Source: Bacteroidota bacterium
GTDB taxonomy: Bacteria > Bacteroidota > Ignavibacteria > Kryptoniales > JAKASW01
NCBI GenBank assembly: GCA_023480735.1
Contig: JAMCXB010000061.1
Coordinates: 1-64,000, forward strand
Direction: 5' to 3'
Length of the DNA stretch: 64,000 nt
The notes beneath the pieces are model-generated. The model saw only the letters and a program-made list of their open reading frames with translations, had not been told where the DNA came from and did no database searches. Position numbers and translations under genes: made by a program. Positions within the stretch are counted from its first letter, which is position 1; every line of letters begins with the position of its first letter. This document shows, in pieces, positions 29,381-39,511 of the stretch.

Positions 29381-30532
29381 ATGTCTGACCCTAATCCTGC
29401 AATAACCGAAACCTCTTCGTTTTCAAGAGGCTTGGAAGGTATCGTAGCCGGACAGTCTTCAATATGTTACATAGATGGCCGGAAGGGCCAGCTTGTTTAC
29501 CGCGGAATAAGCATAGATGAGCTTGCTACCGAAGCAACATTTGAGGAGATCGTATACTTGCTGTGGCACGGTTTGCTGCCTAAGAAGGACGAACTCGCAA
29601 AGCTTCAGAAGGAACTCTCTGTGAACCGCGGGCTTCCCGACCAGTTAATATCACTCATGAAATCTGTCCCGAAAAATTCAAGTCCAATGGATATTCTCAG
29701 AACGGCAGTTTCGTTTCTCGGCATCTACGACGAAGAAGCTAAGGACAATTCCATAGAGGCGAACTGGAGAAAATCTATCAGACTGGTTGCAAAGCTTCCC
29801 ACAATCGTGGCCAATTTCCATACTCTGCGCCAGAACGGCGATTATATCAAGCCCGATTCTTCACTCGGTCAGGCGGCAAATTTCCTGTACATGATAAACG
29901 GCGTTGAACCGGGAGAGACAGCTTCGAGAACTTTCGATTGCGCACTGGTACTCCATGCCGACCACGAGTTTAATGCCTCAACCTTCTCGGCAAGGGTTAC
30001 TGCCGCAACGTTGTCGGATATCTATTCGGCGATGACCTCTGCGGTCGGCACTCTGAAGGGACCCCTGCACGGAGGGGCAAACGAGGAAGTCATGGATATG
30101 CTCCTCAAGATCAAGACTCTCAATAACATCGAAGCATATCTGCAGAAGTTGTTTTCCCAGAAGAAGAAGGTGCCCGGCTTCGGTCACCGGGTCTATAAGG
30201 TCGAAGATCCGAGGGCAAAGCACCTTAGGAACTTTTCCAAGAAGCTCGGCGAAACGATAGGGAATCTCAAGTGGTACCAAATGTCTGAAAAGATTGCGGA
30301 ATATGTGAAGAAAGAAAAGAGCCTGGTACCTAACGTGGACTTCTATTCAGCGTCTACTTACTACTATCTGGGAATACCCATCGACCTCTTCACGCCGATA
30401 TTCGCCATGAGCAGGGTAGCAGGTTGGACCGCTCATGTCATGGAACAGTATTCCGACAATCGTCTCATTAGGCCGGTTTCGGAGTACATAGGCCCGCGCG
30501 AAGTACATTTCGTACCCATTGAGAATAGATAG
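29381..30532 (+). CDS. gltA: Citrate synthase
   Basis: It condenses acetyl-CoA and oxaloacetate, the entry step of the TCA cycle. The 383-aa length is that of the short, dimeric-type enzymes. Active-site blocks are visible: LHADHEFNASTFSARV (~192), LKGPLHGGANEEVMDML, PGFGHRVYKVEDPRAKHLR (~266) and the Asp-containing VDFYSASTYYYLGIP (~321). It is preceded by AAGGAAA. Isocitrate dehydrogenase and aconitase genes follow within 5 kb. Confidence 0.96.
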   Translation: MSDPNPAITETSSFSRGLEGIVAGQSSICYIDGRKGQLVYRGISIDELATEATFEEIVYLLWHGLLPKKDELAKLQKELSVNRGLPDQLISLMKSVPKNSSPMDILRTAVSFLGIYDEEAKDNSIEANWRKSIRLVAKLPTIVANFHTLRQNGDYIKPDSSLGQAANFLYMINGVEPGETASRTFDCALVLHADHEFNASTFSARVTAATLSDIYSAMTSAVGTLKGPLHGGANEEVMDMLLKIKTLNNIEAYLQKLFSQKKKVPGFGHRVYKVEDPRAKHLRNFSKKLGETIGNLKWYQMSEKIAEYVKKEKSLVPNVDFYSASTYYYLGIPIDLFTPIFAMSRVAGWTAHVMEQYSDNRLIRPVSEYIGPREVHFVPIENR

Positions 30533-30662
30533 TTGTAAAACAACACTTCGACCCTTATCCGGGTCATTATCCAATGTGATTGGGTTGGTGTGCAGATAAA
30601 AATGTGATTGCTGTTGTTCAATCAACGTGTAAATTCTCGCTTTTGAGAAGAAAAAGAATCAG

Positions 30663-31121
30663 ATGCACCGGGAGTCTTGTCCGTTTTGCAGGATAATAGA
30701 GGGCTATGCGGATGCCGAGATCTTATTTGAAGGTCCGGATAGTGTCGCGTTCCTTGACATCAATCCCATCAACTTCGGGCATGCGCTCGTGGTGTCCAGA
30801 GAGCACTATAGCAATTTTCTGGAGCTTCCGGACATGGTTTTGAACGATCTTACAAATACTTTGAGAATAGTCTCCAGAGCAATTATCGATTCGGTACGGC
30901 CGGCCGGTTTTAACATTTTCAACAACAATGGCTTAGCAGCGGGTCAATCGGTCTTTCATTTCCATTTTCACATAGCGCCGAGATATGACGGAGACGGCTT
31001 GAAGATTAGACCTCACGTGAAAGTTTATGAATCCCCTGAGCACATGGCAGAGTACGCGAAAAAGATTCGCGATAAAATAAAAGTTAACTACAAATCAGGA
31101 GAACAGAATGAATCCTTATGA
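30663..31121 (+). CDS. HIT-family nucleotide hydrolase
   Basis: This 152-aa protein has a zinc-site start CPFCRI, the HIT core ([19 protein letters not shown]) and the catalytic histidine triad in HFHFHIAPR (~99-107). HIT proteins hydrolyse nucleotide phosphoramidates or dinucleotides; the exact substrate cannot be read from the sequence. The end overlaps the icd start by 14 bp, so the two are co-translated. Confidence 0.9.
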   Translation: MHRESCPFCRIIEGYADAEILFEGPDSVAFLDINPINFGHALVVSREHYSNFLELPDMVLNDLTNTLRIVSRAIIDSVRPAGFNIFNNNGLAAGQSVFHFHFHIAPRYDGDGLKIRPHVKVYESPEHMAEYAKKIRDKIKVNYKSGEQNESL

Positions 31122-32364
31122 AAGGCTGTCGCCGCCTGCGAAAGGTGAGAAGATCAGGGCGGTAAACGGGAAAATTGAAGTGCCGGACAATCCTATCATT
31201 CCATTTATTGAGGGAGACGGTACCGGTCCAGATATCTGGCGTGCGAGCAAAATGGTATTCGATGCAGCAGTCAAAAAGGTTTACGGCGGCAAGAAGAACA
31301 TCGAGTGGTTCGAAGTATACGCGGGTGAGAAGGCTAACAAAGTCTATGGGAGAGAAGTCTGGCTGCCGGACGATACGATCAAGGCAATCAATGAATACAT
31401 TGTCGCAATCAAGGGACCGCTTACCACGCCTGTCGGCGGAGGCATTAGGTCGCTCAATGTCGCCTTGCGTCAAATGCTTGATCTATATGTCTGTCTCCGT
31501 CCGGTCAGATATTTTGAAGGCGTTCCGTCGCCCGTGAAAAAGCCGGAGCTGATCGACATGGTCATCTTCCGCGAGAATACGGAAGACATTTATGCCGGGA
31601 TTGAGTGGCGAGCAGGAACACCCGAAGCAAAGAAGATAGTAAGCTGGCTGATTGCTGAAATGGGAGTTAAGAAAATAAGGTTCCCGGAGTCTTCCAGTAT
31701 CGGGATCAAGCCTGTGTCGGAAGAGGGAACGAAGCGATTGGTTCGTGCCGCAATCAGCTATGCTCTAGCCAACAAGCGCAAGAGCGTGACCTTTGTTCAC
31801 AAGGGCAACATCATGAAGTATACTGAAGGTGGATTCCGCGATTGGGGTTATGAGCTGGCAAAGAGCGAGTTTCGTGACAAAATAGTCACGTGGGACGAAG
31901 TCCAGCAAGGCTCCAGCGCCGAAGGCAAACTGTTGATAAAGGATGCAATAGCAGACAACTTCCTCCAACAGATCCTGACGAGACCTGCAGAATACGACAC
32001 CATAGCCACGTTGAACCTGAACGGCGATTACATTTCCGACGCACTTGCCGCACAGGTCGGTGGAATTGGAATAGCACCGGGCGCAAACATCAACTACGTG
32101 AATGGTTACGCAATCTTCGAAGCAACACATGGCACGGCACCGAAGTACACGAACCTCGACAAGGTAAATCCCGGTTCGGTTATACTGAGCGGCGTTCTCA
32201 TGTTCCAGTACCTCGGCTGGAACGAAGTGGCTGACGTTATCGTAAAGGGTATGGAAAAGACAATCAAGTCGAAGGTGGTTACTTATGACTTTGCCCGTCT
32301 GATGGACGGCGCCAAGGAAGTGAAGACATCTGAATTCGGAAAGGCAATAATAGAGAACATGTAG
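31108..32364 (+). CDS. icd: Isocitrate dehydrogenase, NADP-type
   Basis: It oxidatively decarboxylates isocitrate to 2-oxoglutarate. The 418-aa length and layout match the E. coli Icd type. Features are [65 protein letters not shown], the [12 protein letters not shown] catalytic Lys/Tyr region, [24 protein letters not shown] and [10 protein letters not shown] strong terminator follows 36 bp after the stop. Confidence 0.95.
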   Translation: MNPYERLSPPAKGEKIRAVNGKIEVPDNPIIPFIEGDGTGPDIWRASKMVFDAAVKKVYGGKKNIEWFEVYAGEKANKVYGREVWLPDDTIKAINEYIVAIKGPLTTPVGGGIRSLNVALRQMLDLYVCLRPVRYFEGVPSPVKKPELIDMVIFRENTEDIYAGIEWRAGTPEAKKIVSWLIAEMGVKKIRFPESSSIGIKPVSEEGTKRLVRAAISYALANKRKSVTFVHKGNIMKYTEGGFRDWGYELAKSEFRDKIVTWDEVQQGSSAEGKLLIKDAIADNFLQQILTRPAEYDTIATLNLNGDYISDALAAQVGGIGIAPGANINYVNGYAIFEATHGTAPKYTNLDKVNPGSVILSGVLMFQYLGWNEVADVIVKGMEKTIKSKVVTYDFARLMDGAKEVKTSEFGKAIIENM

Positions 32365-32400
32365 TTCCGAGTTCCCTTCTTTAAAATTGAATCTTCAACT

Positions 32401-32427
32401 AAGGCCGCCTGATGGCGGCCTTTTTTT
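32401..32427 (+). terminator. Rho-independent terminator after icd
   Basis: AAGGCCGCC, loop TGAT, GGCGGCC, then a run of seven T residues. It ends the gltA-HIT-icd transcription unit or units. Confidence 0.93.
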
Positions 32428-32516
32428 ACCCGACATTTTATATGTAGTCAGCCTGCTCAGGCGGAACGCCGTCGAGATTCGGCCCGACCGCACGTCAAAT
32501 GTCACGCGTTTAGCAC

Positions 32517-32547
32517 AGCCGCGAAGCACGGCCCATGCTTCGTGGCT
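32517..32547. repeat. Perfect 12-bp hairpin in the icd-lrp intergenic region
   Basis: AGCCGCGAAGCA (32517-32528) pairs with TGCTTCGTGGCT (32536-32547) with one G-T pair around a 7-base loop. The outer bases CGTGGCTCAA recur at 32565-32574. The 393-bp gap (32365-32757) holds the icd terminator, this GC-richer hairpin segment and the Lrp promoter, but no gene. There is no T run, so it looks more like an interspersed repeat than a terminator. Confidence 0.5.
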
Positions 32548-32685
32548 CAAGGTTAACTTCAGTCCGTGGCTCAACTCAATCACAGTCAACCATTAGACTC
32601 AAAAACAAACAGAGTACAGTCGATTGGCTCCCACAAGTTGAAAGGGAAGTGCAACTCATAGGGTCCACATGCGACATTTTTGGGC

Positions 32686-32714
32686 TTGACAACGTACATT
32701 TAGTATTTTAACTT
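32686..32714 (+). promoter_or_regulatory. Candidate promoter for the lrp-glnA unit
   Basis: A consensus -35 TTGACA (32686-32691) is followed after 17 bases by TAACTT (32709-32714), about 44 bases before the Lrp/AsnC ATG. The AT-rich stretch after it (AATTAACTTAATTAG) is partly palindromic and could hold an operator. The -10 match is weak. Confidence 0.35.
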
Positions 32715-32757
32715 ACATGCATCAATTAACTTAATTAGTTAGACGATTGGTTCTGAT

Positions 32758-33234
32758 ATGTTAACAACAGGCGACAAAAAACTCGACCCTATTGACCACA
32801 GGCTGCTTGAAATTCTCCAGAAGAATGCCAGGACGAGACTGAATGAAATGGCACAGCAGCTTGGGTTGACAATTCCCACTATTTCCGAACGGATCCAGAA
32901 GCTTGAGGAACGAGGCTACATCAGGGGATATACAACAATCCTCGATGCAAAGCGACTCGGTAAGGACATAACCGCCTTCATTACTGTTTCCATAGACTCA
33001 AGCAAACATTATCAGATGTTCATGGAGCGAGCCAGAGAAACAGAAGAGATTCTTGAGTGCCACTCGGTGACCGGCGAGGGCTCACATCTCCTGAAAATCC
33101 GGGCTGAGAACACGAACGCCTTAGAAAAACTTCTATCGCGAATACAATCATGGCCGGGAGTACTCAGCACAAAGACGAGCGTTGTACTCTCTACCATTAA
33201 AGAGTCAACAGTACTAAAAACACAAAACACCTAA
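32758..33234 (+). CDS. Lrp/AsnC-family transcriptional regulator
   Basis: The 158-aa regulator has the family layout. An N-terminal helix-turn-helix ([20 protein letters not shown]...[21 protein letters not shown]) is followed by the RAM/ligand-binding ferredoxin-like domain (~70-150, with [20 protein letters not shown]). Lrp/AsnC proteins sense amino acids and bind DNA as multimers. Its stop is 14 bp before glnA, so it probably senses glutamine or a related amino acid and controls this unit. The ligand is inferred only from context. Confidence 0.9.
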   Translation: MLTTGDKKLDPIDHRLLEILQKNARTRLNEMAQQLGLTIPTISERIQKLEERGYIRGYTTILDAKRLGKDITAFITVSIDSSKHYQMFMERARETEEILECHSVTGEGSHLLKIRAENTNALEKLLSRIQSWPGVLSTKTSVVLSTIKESTVLKTQNT

Positions 33235-33248
33235 TACAGGAGGAACAA

Positions 33249-34685
33249 ATGGCGAAAGTTGCCAGGACAGCCAGCAGCGTGGACAAGCTCTTGAAATTCG
33301 TTAAGGACACCAACGTCGAGATAGTCGATCTGAGATTCACCGACATACCAGGCCAATGGCAGCACTTTTCAATTCTCCCGTCGGAGCTGACCGAGAATTC
33401 GTTTGAAGAAGGGGTAGGGTTTGACGGTTCCAGCATTCGCGGATTCCAGAGCATCCAAGAAAGTGACATGGTATTGATCCCCGACGCAGATAGATTCTTT
33501 ATGGATCCTTTCACCACTCATAAGACTATTAACATCGTTTGCGATGTGAAGGATCCTATCACGGGGGAACCTTATCGACGAGATCCGCGATTTATTGCAC
33601 ACAAAGCCGAAGCCTACGTCAAATCCACCGGGCTTGCGGATACAGCCTACTTTGGTCCGGAGGCGGAGTTCTTTATTTTTGACAACATAAGGTTCGATCA
33701 ATCGATAAACACCGGCTTCTATGAAATAGACTCCGACGAAGGATTCTGGAACAGCGGATCAAACGGCAAACAGAATCTCGGTTATCGTCCGAAGACAAAA
33801 GAGGGGTATTTCCCGGTCGCGCCGACGGACAGTTTGCAAGACATACGATCAGAAATGGTTTTGACAATGAAACAGGTGGGCATAAATGTCGAGGTGCACC
33901 ACCACGAGGTTGCCACTGCAGGTCAAACGGAAATTGACATGAGGTTTTCACCATTGACTCAGATGGCGGATAACCTCATGACGTACAAGTACATCACAAA
34001 GAATGTGGCAGCAAAGCACAGCAAGACCGTTACATTCATGCCCAAGCCGCTCTTCGGTGACAATGGTTCCGGAATGCATGTGCACCAGAGCCTTTGGAAA
34101 GCGGGGAAACCTTTGTTCTACGGTAATGGATACGCCAACCTGAGCGAGATGGCGCTTTACTATATCGGCGGTTTGCTGAAACATGCGGCTGCTCTCTGCG
34201 CTATAGTCAACCCGACTACCAATTCATACCGCAGACTGGTACCGGGGTATGAAGCGCCGGTCAATCTGGCTTACAGCCAGCGGAACCGGTCAGCCGCAGT
34301 CAGAATTCCGATGTACTCAAAGAACCCCAAGGCAAAGCGCGTAGAATTCCGCGTACCCGATCCTTCCACTAATCCTTACCTTGCATTTCCGGCACTTCTC
34401 ATGGCTGGTATCGATGGAATCCTGAACAAAATAGATCCGGGCGAACCGCTTGACAAAGACATCTACGATCTGTCTCCTGAAGAACTTCGCAATGTTCCTT
34501 CGACTCCGGGATCGCTTGAGGATGCTCTCAAGGCTCTCGAACGCGATCACGAATTCCTGCTGCGCGGCGATGTATTCACCGAAGATCTCGTTAATCTCTG
34601 GATTAAATACAAGATGGCAAATGAAGTTAAGCAGGTTGCACTCAGGCCGCATCCGTATGAATTCATGATGTATTACGATATTTGA
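33249..34685 (+). CDS. glnA: Glutamine synthetase, type I
   Basis: It makes glutamine from glutamate, ammonia and ATP. The 478-aa length is that of GSI. Motifs are [17 protein letters not shown] (start of the catalytic region), [12 protein letters not shown] metal ligands, [18 protein letters not shown], the [20 protein letters not shown] loop, [23 protein letters not shown] and RIP. A tyrosine in DIYDLSPEE sits where GSI-beta enzymes are adenylylated, so that control is possible. The ribosome-binding site AGGAGGAAC is strong. It is co-transcribed with the Lrp-type regulator upstream. Confidence 0.97.
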   Translation: MAKVARTASSVDKLLKFVKDTNVEIVDLRFTDIPGQWQHFSILPSELTENSFEEGVGFDGSSIRGFQSIQESDMVLIPDADRFFMDPFTTHKTINIVCDVKDPITGEPYRRDPRFIAHKAEAYVKSTGLADTAYFGPEAEFFIFDNIRFDQSINTGFYEIDSDEGFWNSGSNGKQNLGYRPKTKEGYFPVAPTDSLQDIRSEMVLTMKQVGINVEVHHHEVATAGQTEIDMRFSPLTQMADNLMTYKYITKNVAAKHSKTVTFMPKPLFGDNGSGMHVHQSLWKAGKPLFYGNGYANLSEMALYYIGGLLKHAAALCAIVNPTTNSYRRLVPGYEAPVNLAYSQRNRSAAVRIPMYSKNPKAKRVEFRVPDPSTNPYLAFPALLMAGIDGILNKIDPGEPLDKDIYDLSPEELRNVPSTPGSLEDALKALERDHEFLLRGDVFTEDLVNLWIKYKMANEVKQVALRPHPYEFMMYYDI

Positions 34686-34719
34686 GTTCGGGAAAAAGTC
34701 ACTCCTTTTCTCAACCTGT

Positions 34720-34744
34720 GGGCTGCCGTTTGGCGGCCCTTTTT
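34720..34744 (+). terminator. Rho-independent terminator after glnA
   Basis: GGGCTGCC, loop GTTT, GGCGGCCC followed by five T residues, 35 bp after the glnA stop. Confidence 0.9.
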
Positions 34745-34764
34745 GATTTCATTGAAACAGGAAG

Positions 34765-34804
34765 AGTTTCTCTTTAAATTTCTCACGAAATTTAAAGAGA
34801 AACT
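34765..34804 (+). promoter_or_regulatory. Perfect 17-bp AT-rich hairpin directly upstream of the aconitase ribosome-binding site
   Basis: AGTTTCTCTTTAAATTT (34765-34781) and AAATTTAAAGAGAAACT (34788-34804) are exact reverse complements around CTCACG. The right arm ends three bases before GGGAG, the aconitase ribosome-binding site. It is too AT-rich and lacks the T tail of a terminator. It could be a protein operator or a 5' UTR stem controlling translation or mRNA stability. Confidence 0.7.
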
Positions 34805-34819
34805 AAGGGAGTGATTCCA

Positions 34820-37535
34820 ATGGCTGTTAAGTCTAATTCGTTTTCCACTAAAAGAGATCTTTCTGTTAAGAATTTAACCTACAAGATTTTTCATCTTCCG
34901 ACTCTTGAGACGCAGGGTTACAATGTGTCCAAGCTTCCTTATTCAATCAGAATACTGCTTGAGAATCTGCTTAGACATGAGGACGGGAGAATCGTAACGA
35001 CTTCAGATATAGAGACCCTCTCGAAGTGGGACGGCAAGCACACATCCGAGAAAGAAATTGCCTATATGCCTGCCCGCGTGCTTCTTCAGGATTTTACAGG
35101 CGTTCCTGCAGTTGTGGACCTTGCGGCAATGAGAGGCGCAGTAAAGCGCATGAAAGGAAATACCGAAAAAATAAATCCTCTTATACCGTCAGAACTGGTC
35201 ATAGATCACTCCGTACAGGTGGATCAATTCGGTACAGATTCCGCGTTCATGTTCAACGCTGAAATGGAGTTCAAAAGGAACGTAGAAAGATACAAGCTTT
35301 TGCGTTGGGGACAGAAGGCGTTTAGAAATTTCAGCGTAGTGCCCCCGGACACAGGAATCTGCCATCAGGTAAATCTCGAGTATCTCGCCCGAGTGGTTGA
35401 GACCAGGGAGCAAAACGGTGAGGTAACCGCATTTCCGGACTCCTTGCTCGGAACGGACTCACACACTACCATGGTAAACGGCCTGGGAGTGTTCGGATGG
35501 GGAGTCGGCGGGATTGAAGCAGAGGCGGTCATGCTGGGACAGCCATATTTCATGCTTACACCAGAAGTGATAGGAGTTAAGCTGACCGGCGAACTCGCAG
35601 AAGGGGCCACAGCAACCGATCTGGTATTGACGGTGACTCAGATTCTGCGGAAGAAGGGCGTAGTAGGAAAGATTGTGGAATACTTCGGCGAAGGTATTGC
35701 CAAACTGGCGCTTGCCGACCGCGCAACCATAAGCAATATGTCGCCGGAATATGGTGCAACTATGGGATTCTTCCCGGTCGATGAGGAGACTCTCAAATAT
35801 CTCAGGCTGACCGGACGGACCGATGATTTCGTAAGGGTAGTCGAGACATACTGCAAGGAACAGGGACTATTCTGGAGCGAAGATCAACCTGAACCTCTGT
35901 ATAGTGACACACTCGAAGTTAACATGAGCACCATTGAGCCCTGCATCGCCGGACCTAAGAGACCGCAGGACAGAGTGCTGCTGAAAAACATCAAAGATTC
36001 CTTCCGGAAGTCCCTTACAGCTGCTCCTGCAGAACGAGGATTCGGATTGAAGGAAGACGACCTACTCAAGAATATCCATGTCCGACAGGATGGAACATCT
36101 TTCGATATACATAACGGATCTGTCGCTATTGCAGCGATAACTAGCTGCACTAACACATCAAACCCAAGCGTACTGATTGCCGCCGGGCTTCTTGCCAAGA
36201 AGGCAGTCGAGAAATACGGTTTGAAGTCAAAGCCGTGGGTGAAGACGAGCCTCGCCCCCGGTTCGCAAGCTGTTATGGACTACCTGAAGGAGGCAGGAGT
36301 GATCGAGCCACTCGAAAAGCTGAAGTTCAATCTGGTTGGATTCGGGTGTACGACGTGCATCGGAAACAGCGGACCCCTGGGACGAGAACATTTCGTCGGC
36401 AATAGAGAAGGAGAATCTGGTCGCGGCTGCAGTACTAAGCGGCAACAGGAACTTCGAAGGACGAATCAACCCACATGCTAAAGCAAGCTACCTTGCCTCG
36501 CCGCCCTTAGTTGTGGCCTATGCACTTGCCGGAAGAATAGATTTCGATCCACTGACCGAGCCGCTCGATTACACGGAAGACGGCAGGCCAGTTTACCTCA
36601 AAGATGTGTGGCCATCCCAGTCTGAAATCAGCGAAGCAATTCAGAAATCGGTGAAGCCCAACATGTACCGCGAGCGATATGCCCGAGTCTTTGACGGCGA
36701 CGAGAGATGGAAAGGACTGGAAGTCCCGGAAGGGAGCAGCTATAACTGGAGTCACGACTCAACGTACATCCAGGAGCCGCCATTCTTCACTGACCTGCCG
36801 ATCGAAGTCCCGCCCGGGAAAGACATCAATGGAGCGCGAGTCCTCGCTCTCCTCGGCGATTCCGTTACCACCGACCATATATCTCCTGCGGGATCAATTC
36901 CCGCCAACAGTCCGGCCGGGAAGTACCTCATAGAACACGGGGTTCAGCCGAAGGACTTCAACTCATACGGTTCACGGCGTGGAAACCACGAGGTGATGAT
37001 GCGGGGAACGTTTGCAAATATCCGGTTGAAGAACCTTCTGGTTCCCGGTACAGAGGGGGGATGGAGTATTCATCTCCCCGATGGAGAGAAGATGTCGTTG
37101 TATGACGCTTCAATGAAATACCAGTCTGAAAACGTGCCTCTTCTCGTAATCGCAGGGAAGGAGTATGGCAGCGGCAGTTCGCGGGATTGGGCCGCAAAGG
37201 GAACATTGCTGCTGGGAATAAAGGCAGTAATAGCAGAAAGCTATGAGAGGATTCACCGGAGCAATCTGGTTGGACTCGGAGTCCTTCCGCTTCAGTTCAA
37301 AGAAGGTGAGAACGCGGCATCGCTGGGTTTGACCGGAAGAGAGTCATATTCGATAAGTGGAATCAAAGAGGATCTAACGCCGCATAAGAAATTGACTATC
37401 ACCGCTGCCGGTGAGAACGGTAAAACGGTGAAGTTCGAAGCGATAGCGCGTCTGGACAGTCATGTCGATGTCGAGTACTATCTTAACGGGGGCATCTTAC
37501 AGACTGTCCTGCGGCAGATGTTGAAAAATGCGTAA
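34820..37535 (+). pseudogene. acnA: Aconitate hydratase (AcnA/IRP type) interrupted by a one-base frameshift
   Basis: Aconitase converts citrate to isocitrate with a 4Fe-4S cluster. Reading starts at ATG 34820 (GGGAG nine bases upstream). It runs in frame through LGTDSHTTMVNGLGVFGWGVGGIEAEA, the TSCTNTSNPS cluster Cys and GCTTCIGNSGPL. It then leaves the family sequence and stops at 36481. The rest (DENISSAIEKENLVAAAVLSGNRNFEGR to KNA, end 37535) continues in the +1 frame from GAC 36381. One extra G in CTGGGAC (36379-36381) explains this; without it the protein would be 904 aa, the family's normal length. Both halves are otherwise intact with no other stops, so this is a recent mutation, a sequencing error or, less likely, recoding. 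Confidence 0.9.
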
Positions 37536-37571
37536 TTTGGACCGGCGGCGCACCGGAACGAGTCGGTTAAT

Positions 37572-37600
37572 TTGCAACTTATGCGCTATTTTAATAGATT
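37572..37600 (+). promoter_or_regulatory. Candidate promoter for rpmE
   Basis: TTGCAA (37572-37577), a 17-base spacer, then TAGATT (37595-37600), with the rpmE ATG 21 bases downstream and AGGAG between. This would give a very short leader. It is a sequence match only. Confidence 0.35.
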
Positions 37601-37621
37601 TAACGGTAAATAGGAGAAAAA

Positions 37622-37846
37622 ATGAGAAGCGGCATTCACCCGAAATATCATAATGTGACGGTAACTTGCGTTTGTGGAAATACATTCCAGACTCGATCAA
37701 CTGAACCCGGTCAATTCCTGAAGGTTGAAATATGCTCGAGCTGCCATCCGTTCTTCACCGGGAAGCAAAAACTAATTGACTCTGCGGGGCGCGTGGAGAA
37801 GTTTATGCAGAAGTACGGCAGAAAAACGAAAGCCGAAGCACAGTAA
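37622..37846 (+). CDS. rpmE: 50S ribosomal protein L31
   Basis: The 74-aa protein begins [20 protein letters not shown], the standard L31 start. Cys residues in CVCG and CSSCHPFF form the zinc-binding (C+) type of L31, and [20 protein letters not shown] is the family core. The ribosome-binding site AGGAG is six bases upstream. The C+ form is usually the zinc-replete paralogue. Confidence 0.97.
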   Translation: MRSGIHPKYHNVTVTCVCGNTFQTRSTEPGQFLKVEICSSCHPFFTGKQKLIDSAGRVEKFMQKYGRKTKAEAQ

Positions 37847-38062
37847 ACGAACGACGCTTTTCTTCGATGTGGCAGCAGTAATGATCAAGTTTGTCTGCCA
37901 CAGTCTTTACACGGAAATTTGTTCTTTAAAGATAAGAGCTTAGTTCAAAATTCGTCACAGTTAACCTTGGACGAGAGTTGTCGGGGCCTAAATTTTCAAC
38001 CAGGGCATGCAATAGCCTCGGCAATACAGACCGCAGCAAACCAAAAAGCAGGGGATGCAGAA

Positions 38063-39451
38063 ATGGAACAGTCAAAGAGGTACAATAGTTACCCGCGAGA
38101 GGAAAATGACGTTGTGATCTACGAGACGGCTCGTGAGGTTGCAGTAAAGATCTTGAATAGAATTGAGCGAACGGACTCGTACCTTGATAAGCTTCTTGAT
38201 TTTGAGTTAAGAAACTCGGAGTTGAGCAAGCTTGATAAGTCGTTCCTGACTGAGTTGGTGAACGGGACCATTCGGTGGAAGGTTCGGATTGATTACGTCA
38301 TTTCGCAGTTCTACAGGGGAGATTATTCGAAGCTCGATATTAACATCAAGAACGCTATCCGTCTTGCAATGTACCAGATTATGTTCCTCGAGCGCGTGCC
38401 GCAATCGGCAGCGGTAAATGAGGCTGTCGAGTTCGTGAAGAAGCTGCGCGGACAGTATCTTGGGAACCTTGTCAACGCAATTCTTCGAACGGCAATCCGG
38501 AAGCTCAACCTCGTCGAGTATCCGTCAATCGAGGATGACGCCGTCAAGGCGCTTTCTACGGTACATTCGTTTCCATCCTGGCTGGTGAGAAGGTTTATAA
38601 ACAGGTTCGGTGTCTATGAGACCGAGCAGCTCCTCACGGCACTGAACGAACGGCCGCGTTTGTCCATACGAGTTAACACAAGCAGAATTTCCACGGACGA
38701 ACTGGCGGCACAATTTGAAGCAAAAGGCCTGAAGGTTTCGCGAGGAAGTTTCATACATAATTTCCTCTACGTTGAAGGCTTATCCAGAATAGGCGAACTC
38801 GAATCCTTCAAGGCTGGTCAGTTCACTGTGCAGGACGAGAGCGCCGGCGTAGTCACCCAGCTCCTCGGCCCTCAGCGAGGAGAGAGAATCCTGGACGTTT
38901 GTGCCGCCCCGGGAGGGAAGACAACCCACATACTGGAAATGACTTCGGGAGAAGTTGATCTGACCTCCATTGAAAAGTACGAAAACAGGGCACGCTTAAT
39001 TCAAAACTCACTCGATAGAATGGGCTACACCAGGACCAAAGTATTGGTGGCTGACGGAGCAATTTACACCGACACGGTGCTGTTCGACAGGATACTCGTC
39101 GACGCACCATGTACCGGATTCGGCGTGATAAGAAAGAAGCCCGATTCGAAGTGGAAGCGCGAGCCGGAAGATATTCAGAAGTTGAATGAGATTCAGAATC
39201 AGATTCTTGAAAATGTTTCAAAGCTATTGAAGCCGGATGGAGTACTGGTATACAGTACCTGCACGATCGAATCTGAGGAGAACCAGGATGTTGTGCAGGG
39301 ATTTCTGAATCGTCATCCCGAATTCAAGCTTGAACAGGCGGGGGATTTTGTGGACAAGGCGCTCGTAGGACGTGAGGGCTATGTTGAGACTTTTCCGCAC
39401 AGACATGACATGGATGGGGGGTTTGCGGCACGCATCCGAAAATCGGCTTAA
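38063..39451 (+). CDS. rsmB: 16S rRNA m5C967 methyltransferase
   Basis: RsmB methylates cytosine 967 of 16S rRNA. I start at ATG 38063 (462 aa, GGGG upstream); the longer TTG-initiated frame adds 48 residues unlike the family. A NusB-like RNA-binding domain (~20-150, with NAIRLAMYQIMFLERVPQSAAVNEAVEFVKK) is followed by the methyltransferase domain. That domain has QDESAGVVTQLL, the SAM loop DVCAAPGGKTTHI, catalytic Cys in DAPCTGFGVIRKKPD and the second Cys in YSTCTIESEENQ. It is the full two-domain form. Confidence 0.95.
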   Translation: MEQSKRYNSYPREENDVVIYETAREVAVKILNRIERTDSYLDKLLDFELRNSELSKLDKSFLTELVNGTIRWKVRIDYVISQFYRGDYSKLDINIKNAIRLAMYQIMFLERVPQSAAVNEAVEFVKKLRGQYLGNLVNAILRTAIRKLNLVEYPSIEDDAVKALSTVHSFPSWLVRRFINRFGVYETEQLLTALNERPRLSIRVNTSRISTDELAAQFEAKGLKVSRGSFIHNFLYVEGLSRIGELESFKAGQFTVQDESAGVVTQLLGPQRGERILDVCAAPGGKTTHILEMTSGEVDLTSIEKYENRARLIQNSLDRMGYTRTKVLVADGAIYTDTVLFDRILVDAPCTGFGVIRKKPDSKWKREPEDIQKLNEIQNQILENVSKLLKPDGVLVYSTCTIESEENQDVVQGFLNRHPEFKLEQAGDFVDKALVGREGYVETFPHRHDMDGGFAARIRKSA

Positions 39452-39511
39452 GTACATTGTAAGAAAAAATAATATCTAATAACTTTTTATAGAACATTCT
39501 TGGAGGTGTAA

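Noticed and set aside
32387..32596. Overlapping ORFs on both strands (64-69 aa) in the icd-lrp gap
   Set aside because: They cover a terminator and a hairpin, have no ribosome-binding site and read like translated repeat DNA.
36336..36381. Independent second aconitase-type gene starting at 36336
   Set aside because: The first residues of that frame are out-of-frame aconitase sequence. Homology begins exactly at the inserted base, so it is the second half of one broken gene.
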